NCBI GenBank assembly: GCA_029859455.1
Contig: JAOUDE010000048.1
Location: 1-11,352 of the forward strand
Source of the DNA: Ignavibacteria bacterium
GTDB taxonomy: Bacteria; Bacteroidota; Ignavibacteria; UBA10030; UBA6906
Reading direction: 5' to 3'
Length of the DNA stretch: 11,352 nucleotides
Part shown: positions 1 to 5,024 of the stretch, one piece after another
How the letters are laid out: the number at the start of each line of letters is the position of its first letter
Numbering within the stretch: the stretch's first letter is position 1
Translations under genes and position numbers: made by a program
Notes under the pieces: model-generated
What the model was told of the DNA's origin: nothing
The model's input: the letters and a program-made list of their open reading frames with translations, nothing else
Database searches by the model: none

Positions 1-827
1 AGCCACCCGAACCATGGTTGCAGGCCCCAGAGGGACGGAAGGCCACCGAGTCCGAGGAATGTGAGAATCGCGAGGGCAGAAAGAGCGATTGAAGTTGATT
101 TCTCACCAAACATGGCGAAGGAAATGTGACCTCCATCGAGCTGCCCGATCGGGATCAGGTTGAGCGCGGTGACGAACAAACCGAACCAGCCGACGCAGAG
201 GAAAGGGTAATGATAGATCTCATTCATTGGGGGGACGAATGAGCCGGCTGGCGCGAATAACTCCGCTACCGCGAGGAAGAGAAGAGTCTCACCGAACCGG
301 ATTCCTCCTTCCGGGATCACGGCCATCTGTGCATATTCAGGATGGATCAAATGCAGGTATTCACGGGATGGAAGGGTGATAAAGCCGATAATCAGAACCG
401 CCAGGCTCACCACAAATCCGGCGATCGGCCCGGCTGCGCCGATGTCAAACAGGACTTTGCGGGAGGGGATCGATGAGCGAATCCGGATGACAGCGCCGAG
501 AGTTCCGAATACTCCGAAAGGAAGAAAGGGGGGGAGCGGGATGAAGAACGGGAGGGTCGTACGCACCCGGTGATACCGTGCGGCAAAATAGTGGCCGAAT
601 TCATGCGAACCCAGCATCAACAGGATCAGGCAACCATACGTCAGCCCATAGGAGAAATTGCTAAGCTCGAGGGAATTCCGGTTCAGCCACTGCGCCCCTG
701 CGAGCGTCGTTGCCGCAAATGTTGCAAGAAACAGGAACCCGTGAAGGATGTATTCGCGAAGTGTAGGATTCATGCTTCCGGGATCCGCTTTCTCGGGTCC
801 CGGGTGGTACTGGTGTTCTTCTGCCAT
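1..827 (-). CDS. Site-2 protease family (M50) intramembrane zinc metalloprotease, 3' end cut by window edge
   Basis: The first 275 residues are visible and the gene runs off the left edge. The zinc motif HEFGH lies at residues 75-79, and the second M50 signature NLIPIGQLDGGH, which holds the third zinc ligand Asp231, at 223-234. Between them is FDIGAAGPIAGF (about 128-138), also usual in this family. Several hydrophobic segments (about 29-46, 61-80, 128-150, 205-228, 246-262) fit a polytopic membrane protease. M50 enzymes cut transmembrane segments of other proteins, such as anti-sigma factors, sterol-regulator type precursors or signal-peptide remnants; the substrate cannot be read here. I chose ATG 827 because an in-frame stop lies shortly upstream and a promoter ends about 35 nt before it; ATG 773 is an alternative that removes 18 hydrophilic residues. 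No PDZ domain is seen in the visible part. It lies just downstream, on the same strand, of a small exported-peptide gene. Confidence 0.93.
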   Translation of the reverse strand, partial: MAEEHQYHPGPEKADPGSMNPTLREYILHGFLFLATFAATTLAGAQWLNRNSLELSNFSYGLTYGCLILLMLGSHEFGHYFAARYHRVRTTLPFFIPLPPFLPFGVFGTLGAVIRIRSSIPSRKVLFDIGAAGPIAGFVVSLAVLIIGFITLPSREYLHLIHPEYAQMAVIPEGGIRFGETLLFLAVAELFAPAGSFVPPMNEIYHYPFLCVGWFGLFVTALNLIPIGQLDGGHISFAMFGEKSTSIALSALAILTFLGLGGLPSLWGLQPWFGW

Positions 828-861
828 GATCGCCCGGTCAATTCCTCTTCAGTCCGAGAGC

Positions 862-890
862 AATATATGGCTTGTATTGCTTGATTCCAA
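862..890 (-). promoter_or_regulatory. Sigma70-type promoter for the M50 protease gene
   Basis: On the minus strand a -35 box TTGGAA (890-885) is separated by 17 bp from a -10 box TATATT (867-862), giving a start near 855 and a leader of about 28 nt before ATG 827. The rest of the 141-bp gap (828-968) shows no gene and no convincing terminator. The protease may therefore be transcribed both from here and by read-through from the upstream peptide gene. Confidence 0.5.
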
Positions 891-968
891 CAACGCGAAC
901 GGGGGGAAAACAAAGAGAGCACTGCCTGACGACAATGCCCTCCGCTGAAAACGATGAATCGTGATAGG

Positions 969-1175
969 TTACGGCCGGGGAACGTCCGGAACCATGGGGA
1001 GTCCACTACGCGGACGCGGCACATCAGGGATCATCGGTAAACCACTTTTCTCTATCCTCGTCTCAGTTAGGACGACAGTTTCGGAATTGAATCCGTACGC
1101 GATAGCGGCGTTGGTTGCAGCGATAGCGATGATGGTGATCACGAGTGAACGGAGTTTCTTCGCCTGGCGGGACAT
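969..1175 (-). CDS. Small secreted or membrane-anchored peptide with duplicated Pro-rich C-terminal unit
   Basis: I do not recognise this 68-residue protein. Its N-terminus is basic (RQAKKLR, residues 3-9), followed by a hydrophobic stretch (about 10-28) ending in A-I-A at 24-26. This is a plausible signal-peptidase I site that would release a 42-residue peptide; an uncleaved anchor is the alternative. Residues 44-55 and 57-68 are near-identical copies of SGLPM(I/V)PDVPRP. Each copy is preceded by a basic residue (K43, R56), and the second ends the protein. ATG 1175 is chosen because AGGAGG lies 7 nt upstream; ATG 1238 in the same frame has no such site. The gene has its own strong promoter. 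It diverges from the 8-helix membrane protein gene and lies upstream of the M50 protease. The almost fully synonymous differences between the two copies argue that the reading frame is real. Function is unknown. Confidence 0.72.
   Translation of the reverse strand: MSRQAKKLRSLVITIIAIAATNAAIAYGFNSETVVLTETRIEKSGLPMIPDVPRPRSGLPMVPDVPRP
972..1046 (-). repeat. Tandem duplicated 12-codon unit (39-nt period) inside the small peptide gene
   Basis: Two copies encode SGLPMIPDVPRP and SGLPMVPDVPRP, joined by one Arg codon. Comparing codons, 3 of 12 are identical, 8 differ only synonymously, and 1 changes Ile to Val. The amino-acid repeat has therefore been kept while the DNA drifted, which is not expected of a recent duplication or of a non-coding frame. 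Confidence 0.85.
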
Positions 1176-1182
1176 AGAGTTG

Positions 1183-1188
1183 CCTCCT
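1183..1188 (-). promoter_or_regulatory. Strong Shine-Dalgarno site of the small peptide gene
   Basis: AGGAGG on the minus strand lies 7 nt before ATG 1175. Most other genes here have weak or no such site, so this one stands out. It decides the start in favour of residue 1 being the Met of MSRQAKK. Confidence 0.75.
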
Positions 1189-1287
1189 GCGGGTTGGGGG
1201 ATATTGGTGGTTTGTTGTGATACACTCTGTGCGAGCATGGTTCCATCGGGAGAGGAACCCAGGATAATTCACATTGAAGTCGCAGAA

Positions 1288-1316
1288 AAGATAACTAGTT
1301 CGCAGCCGATTGTCAA
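1288..1316 (-). promoter_or_regulatory. Strong sigma70-type promoter for the small peptide gene
   Basis: On the minus strand a perfect -35 box TTGACA (1316-1311) is followed after 17 bp by TATCTT (1293-1288), continuing as TATCTTTT. Transcription would begin near 1281, leaving a leader of about 105 nt before ATG 1175. This is the closest match to consensus in the window and suggests a well-expressed peptide. Confidence 0.65.
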
Positions 1317-1367
1317 GATTTTTGTTCTCTTGTGATCTGGGAAACAGGTAAAACGTGACCTACGGCA

Positions 1368-1384
1368 CAAAAACGGCGTTTTTG
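1368..1384. promoter_or_regulatory. Candidate operator: perfect 8-bp-arm palindrome between divergent promoters
   Basis: CAAAAACG and CGTTTTTG form a perfect inverted repeat around a single G (1376). It lies 22 bp upstream of the -35 box at 1407 and about 50 bp upstream of the -35 box of the divergent peptide gene. The half GCGTTTTT (1376-1383) recurs directly at 1396-1403, exactly 20 bp or two helical turns away. This is the geometry of a dimeric-regulator site that could serve both promoters. A terminator is unlikely because nothing ends here. The regulator that would bind is unknown; the Fis-type protein encoded at 2677-3702 is an obvious candidate by position only. Confidence 0.4.
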
Positions 1385-1406
1385 GAGAGGATTTTGCGTT
1401 TTTCTA

Positions 1407-1435
1407 TTGACTTGGGACCAATGACAGAGTATATT
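1407..1435 (+). promoter_or_regulatory. Sigma70-type promoter for the 8-helix membrane protein gene
   Basis: TTGACT (1407-1412), a 17-bp spacer, then TATATT (1430-1435). The -10 region reads TATATTTG, an exact match to the Bacteroidota TAnnTTTG form. The predicted start near 1442 lies after the TTG codon at 1435, so translation must begin downstream, at ATG 1462. Confidence 0.65.
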
Positions 1436-1461
1436 TGGGTGCACATTTGATAAAGGATGGG

Positions 1462-2586
1462 ATGAAAACCTTCAAGAAGATTTTCTTGGTTTGGATGGGG
1501 CTGGTTGGCTTGGCTATCCTTTCACTCTTGCTTCCGCATAAGGAAGCAGGATTGGTTAATCATGTAAACACCTTGATTCAGATGTTATTGTTTGTCACCT
1601 CTGTATATCTCGTGAGGGTGGAACCCACAAAGAAGAATAAGTTCATTTTCTTGAACTTGTCACTCTTGTTTGGATTCTCATTAGTGTTTCACATTTACAA
1701 CTTTGTTCCTGATACGGGATATGCAAGACTCTTTTTCTTTCAATATGCGATCATAGGCTATTACTTTATCCTGGCTTTTGCCATCTCTTATATAAGCATC
1801 GATTTGATCTTTCGCGAATGGAAGACAATTTCGAAGTACTTGCTGACTGCTGGTACTGTTGCGTTGGCGGCCCTTTATTACTTTTATCCCTTTGTCGCCG
1901 ATTCACTTCATATCTATAGAACAGATGATGCGGTTCACTTCTCGATACTTCAAGAGACGTTTACCAATCACATGTCAGAGACTGGTGAGGTGCCATCAGT
2001 TGGTGAACTCGTAAGTCAATTAAGCCTATCCGAAGTTGCCAAGAGTTCTGGAGTTCAGCCGTTGACAGTGGAAGAGTCAACAGCCATCACGGCCAGATTA
2101 TATCCTTACCTCTTTGACAATAACTATGTCATTCTCTTTGTTCGTCCTATCTACCTGAGCATAATGTACATTTCCGTGCTCTCGATCGGCTTCATTCTAT
2201 TGTTCTTTGCATATCAGTATCTGAAAGACCCTCCACAGGGCGCGTACATCGAAAAGATTATGTTCCTGTTATTGATTTATTGCACCATGGAAGCACTCCA
2301 CGCCTGGAGTTATGTGAAGAGCGTGGAATGGTACTCATTCTATGAGATCATGAACCTTGGTCAGGTGATTTCGATTGGCGTTCTGCTTCTGATCGGGGTC
2401 TTCTTCATGTTGCGGCTCAGGTTTATTACATCGCCGAATGGTGAATTCTACGAGCAGGAGATTGCGACAAGTCCGGCAGGGATCACCCGGTGGAGAGATA
2501 TGTTCGATGAGCTGATGATCTCACATTTTCTCACACGGAAGCACACGCTGGGTCGTCTGTTCGTCGACCGGAACAGGGTAACTTGA
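1462..2586 (+). CDS. Unrecognised polytopic membrane protein, about 8 helices, with 80-residue outer loop and cytoplasmic tail
   Basis: I do not recognise a family for this 374-residue protein. Hydrophobic helices lie at about 7-24, 33-51, 61-80, 91-115, 125-143, 228-253, 266-284 and 297-317. Basic residues flanking alternate loops (KKIF, EPTKKNK, REWKTISK, RLRF) put both termini in the cytoplasm. The long segment 144-225 would then face outward. The tail (318-374) is hydrophilic and charged, with RWRDMFDEL at 343-351, and could contact a soluble partner. ATG 1462 is preferred over TTG 1435 because AAGGA lies just upstream and the promoter -10 box overlaps the TTG. The gene is AT-rich: 33% GC counted over 1681-1740 and 37% over 1741-1800, against 63% over 5101-5160. 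No terminator or clear promoter separates it from the regulator gene 90 nt downstream, so the two may be co-transcribed. A sensor or receptor role is only inference. Confidence 0.85.
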   Translation: MKTFKKIFLVWMGLVGLAILSLLLPHKEAGLVNHVNTLIQMLLFVTSVYLVRVEPTKKNKFIFLNLSLLFGFSLVFHIYNFVPDTGYARLFFFQYAIIGYYFILAFAISYISIDLIFREWKTISKYLLTAGTVALAALYYFYPFVADSLHIYRTDDAVHFSILQETFTNHMSETGEVPSVGELVSQLSLSEVAKSSGVQPLTVEESTAITARLYPYLFDNNYVILFVRPIYLSIMYISVLSIGFILLFFAYQYLKDPPQGAYIEKIMFLLLIYCTMEALHAWSYVKSVEWYSFYEIMNLGQVISIGVLLLIGVFFMLRLRFITSPNGEFYEQEIATSPAGITRWRDMFDELMISHFLTRKHTLGRLFVDRNRVT

Positions 2587-2676
2587 CGGCGGACACAGCA
2601 CTTTTTTGCGAAACGAAGTATCTTGTATGCGAACACGATAAACTGAAATTATCACATTCTAAAGCAGGGATTCACG

Positions 2677-3702
2677 ATGGCAACAGATTCTAAGGAAGCT
2701 CGGAAGATCGAGGTTGAAGGGGTGGGAGAGTACCCGATTGTCGGGAAGAGTCTCGTCGTTGAGCATATACGACTCGACGTTGCCCGTCTCGCAGTTTCGG
2801 ATACCGATGTCCTGATCGTCGGTGAATCCGGCGTCGGCAAAGGTGCCGTTGCCCGGAACATCTTTCTTCATGGAAACAAGGAAGAGGCGAAGAAACCGTT
2901 CGTCTCGATCAACCTTTCCGTTCTGGACGACAGGGAACTCGAGGCGATTCTGTTCGGATTCGACAGGGGGGTGGAGGGACTTCCCTATACATCGAAGCGG
3001 GGTATCTTTGAGCTCGCGAACGGCGGGACGGTTCTGATCGAAGAGGTGGAAGAGGCGAGTTTTCGCAACCAGATGAAGATTCTTCAGTTTATCGAAGAGC
3101 GGAAAACACGCCGCATCGGGGGAGAGGCGAATGAGCGGGTCAGTATCCGGCTCATTCTGACCATGAAGGAAGATCCTTCGATCCTCCTCGAGAAAAGGAA
3201 ACTGCTTGAGGGCTTCAAGGAGAAGATCTCAGATTTCGACCGGATGGATATCGCTCCTCTGCGTCAGCATCCGGAAGATATTCCGATGCTCGTGAAGCAT
3301 TTTTCTTCCGAAATCTGCAAGGAACTTGGAATCAATGATCTGGTTATGGACATCAATGCCATCGACGTACTCGTCCGCCAGCCCTGGAAAGAGAATATCC
3401 GCGAGCTGAAGGCGGTTGTCGACAAGTGTGTCCTTTTTTCCAACGACGGGCGCTTTATGCTTCCGCCGGAGCTGGTTGATGAGAAGACTGAAGTTGTCAA
3501 GATGATCAACAACATCGTGGCTGGCCAGGAATTCGTTCTTGACAAATCGCTCGATGTGATTGAAAAGGGGATCATCGAAAGGTCTCTCGAGCGGTTCGGA
3601 TTCAACCAGTCGAAAGCGGCGCAGTTTCTCGGGATGACCGAACAGACGTTTCGCTACAAGCTGAAGCGGCTCGGCATCGCAAGCGCCCGGTCTCGCTCCT
3701 GA
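2677..3702 (+). CDS. Stand-alone AAA+ / Fis-type HTH transcription regulator, sigma54-activator-like but lacking GAFTGA
   Basis: This 341-residue protein has the NtrC-family AAA+ domain (about 18-255) followed by a Fis-type helix-turn-helix (about 296-334, NQSKAAQFLGM then TFRYKLKRLGI). There is no receiver, GAF or PAS domain in front, so the layout resembles PspF. Walker A is GESGVGKG (49-56) and the glutamate-switch Asn is kept (SINL, 77-80). The sigma54-contacting GAFTGA loop reads GVEGLP (98-103). Walker B is GGTVLIEEVEE (116-126), with Glu in place of the usual Asp. The arginine-finger segment FREDLxxRL is FKEKISDFD (180-188), losing the second Arg. The Sensor II region (PWKENIREL, 236-244) is intact. 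ATG 2677 has AGGGA 7 nt upstream. It probably binds DNA but may not activate sigma54 polymerase. It may work with the membrane protein encoded just upstream. A rho-independent terminator follows directly. Confidence 0.9.
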   Translation: MATDSKEARKIEVEGVGEYPIVGKSLVVEHIRLDVARLAVSDTDVLIVGESGVGKGAVARNIFLHGNKEEAKKPFVSINLSVLDDRELEAILFGFDRGVEGLPYTSKRGIFELANGGTVLIEEVEEASFRNQMKILQFIEERKTRRIGGEANERVSIRLILTMKEDPSILLEKRKLLEGFKEKISDFDRMDIAPLRQHPEDIPMLVKHFSSEICKELGINDLVMDINAIDVLVRQPWKENIRELKAVVDKCVLFSNDGRFMLPPELVDEKTEVVKMINNIVAGQEFVLDKSLDVIEKGIIERSLERFGFNQSKAAQFLGMTEQTFRYKLKRLGIASARSRS

Positions 3703-3724
3703 TCAACCTGTTTTCCGGAATCCA

Positions 3725-3756
3725 GCCCTCTCACGATGTTGTGGGAGGGCTTTTTT
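3725..3756 (+). terminator. Rho-independent terminator of the regulator gene
   Basis: GCCCTCTCAC (3725-3734) pairs with GTGGGAGGGC (3741-3750), with one G-T pair and a 6-nt loop, followed by six T. It works for rightward transcription only; the opposite strand lacks a T run after the stem. Most of the stem lies inside the last codons of the convergent glycosyltransferase gene. Confidence 0.85.
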
Positions 3757-4936
3757 CATTCCTTCCGCCGAACCCGCGGCCTTTCCAGGTGACCCGGGGA
3801 CTGAGAATCGCGAGAAGGGGAAACAGGATGACGTAGAAACAGAGATAGAGCTGAAACGGAATCCAGTACCGGACAAGGTGCCGCCCTCCGAGGACCTGAA
3901 GTGAGGGGGAGACCATGGCGTAATCGGCAAGAAATTTCGCCGCCACAATACCTCCCCAGAGAGGGATGCTGAGGAACGCCCACCCGGAAAGAACCACACA
4001 ATAGAAGGCGCAGACAACTGCGAGGGCGGCGGTTCTGCTCGATGTCATCCGCTTTCCTCCGATAAACCACCGTTTGCGCTGGTGGAACAGGGAGGACCAG
4101 GACGGGCACGCTTCAGTTGAAACCGAGCTCTCTATGTCGAGCGGAATGACAGCTCTCCTGTCCGGCTGTCCGGTGACCGCCTGAAACAACGCAAGATCCT
4201 CCGTGACATTGAAGCGGAGTTCCCGGTACCCGCCGACAGCGTTGTATGCAGATCTCCGGACAGAGAGATTGTTGCCGACCGCTGTCACAGGAAACCCGAG
4301 CCGCGCGCCGGCGGAGGCGGCGGAAATGAGAAACAGCCAGTCGAGAGCCTGGAGCGATACGAACCAGCTGCCGCGGTCGACCCGGATGAACCCTGCAACG
4401 AGGTCCACACCGGGGTCCGCAAAGTAACCTGTGGTCTTTCGTACCCATTCCGGCCTCACCGTGCAATCGGCGTCGGTCATCATGATGATGTCGCTCGTGG
4501 TCTCTTCAATTCCCCGCACCAGTGCCTTCACCTTTCCCCTGAGATGGCCCTCCGGCTCTCCCGCTTCGACAAGAGAGATCGCAGGGAATCGTCCGGCGAA
4601 ATCACGGACGATTTCGGCTGTCCTGTCTTCCGAATGGTCATCAACGACGATGATCCGCAGCCGGTCGGCCGGATAATCCAGGGCGCTCATCGAGTGCAGG
4701 CACTCCGCGATCGATTCTTCTTCGTTTCTGGCGGCAATCACAACTGCAACAGATGGAAGGTCTTCGACCATTGTATACGCGATCGGCCTGCGCAGGGAGA
4801 TCGCGAAGGCGAGCATTCCTCCGAGATAGAGAAGCGTCAGGATGAGGATCAGAGTGAGAGGCATCGTGATAGGTCGTGTGGCGATGAACATAGAGAAAAA
4901 AATGAGCGACCGCAACCGGATCCGGTCTCCATCCAC
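3731..4936 (-). CDS. Membrane-bound family 2 glycosyltransferase
   Basis: The GT2 catalytic domain spans about 61-295. It opens with VAVVIAARNEEE (63-74) and has the nucleotide-sugar Asp pair VVDDHS (97-102), the metal-binding DxD as TDADC (154-158), GNNLSVRR (221-228), the general-base pair ED at 246-247, and QRKRW (286-290), the QxxRW motif of membrane-bound, often processive, synthases. An N-terminal helix (about 27-47) and three C-terminal helices (about 303-325, 326-345, 357-380) anchor it in the inner membrane with the active site in the cytoplasm. It moves a sugar from an activated donor to a lipid or growing glycan; donor and product cannot be told. The start is uncertain: GTG 4936 gives 401 residues, and ATG 4891 or 4864 would still keep the first helix; none has a good ribosome site. 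It is a single gene here, convergent with the regulator gene and divergent from the M16 peptidase gene. Confidence 0.92.
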   Translation of the reverse strand: MDGDRIRLRSLIFFSMFIATRPITMPLTLILILTLLYLGGMLAFAISLRRPIAYTMVEDLPSVAVVIAARNEEESIAECLHSMSALDYPADRLRIIVVDDHSEDRTAEIVRDFAGRFPAISLVEAGEPEGHLRGKVKALVRGIEETTSDIIMMTDADCTVRPEWVRKTTGYFADPGVDLVAGFIRVDRGSWFVSLQALDWLFLISAASAGARLGFPVTAVGNNLSVRRSAYNAVGGYRELRFNVTEDLALFQAVTGQPDRRAVIPLDIESSVSTEACPSWSSLFHQRKRWFIGGKRMTSSRTAALAVVCAFYCVVLSGWAFLSIPLWGGIVAAKFLADYAMVSPSLQVLGGRHLVRYWIPFQLYLCFYVILFPLLAILSPRVTWKGRGFGGRNEKSPPTTS

Positions 4937-4942
4937 GGTTTC

Positions 4943-4971
4943 TTGACTCTCGAAAGCGAAATGGATATATT
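4943..4971 (+). promoter_or_regulatory. Sigma70-type promoter for the M16 peptidase - aminotransferase - nuoGHI operon
   Basis: TTGACT (4943-4948), 17-bp spacer, TATATT (4966-4971): the same hexamers and spacing as the promoter at 1407-1435. Transcription would start near 4978, about 47 nt before the TTG start at 5025. The -35 box begins 7 bp from the glycosyltransferase start codon, so divergent transcripts must overlap or compete here. Confidence 0.65.
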
Positions 4972-5024
4972 TCAGGCGAAATTAAAGGGTTTTCCACACT
5001 CCGAAGCTCACCGCAGGTTCTCGA

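Noticed and set aside
945..962. Short CGAT-TC-ATCG hairpin followed by TTTT after the peptide gene, on the minus strand
   Set aside because: The loop is only 2 nt and the stem about 5 bp, too weak to call a terminator.
828..968. RNA gene or mobile-element remnant in the gap
   Set aside because: No cloverleaf, inverted-repeat pair or long hairpin is seen; only the M50 promoter can be supported.
961..1335. 124-residue rightward open frame antisense to the small peptide gene
   Set aside because: It opposes the peptide frame, which has a consensus promoter, AGGAGG site and synonymous-only repeat divergence. The rightward frame has no promoter or ribosome site.
1435..1461. TTG 1435 as start of the 8-helix membrane protein
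   Set aside because: TTG overlaps the predicted -10 box and precedes the expected transcription start near 1442; ATG 1462 has a ribosome site.
2587..2676. Separate promoter for the AAA+/Fis regulator
   Set aside because: Candidate boxes around 2605-2652 have wrong spacing or poor -10 matches; co-transcription with the upstream gene is simpler.
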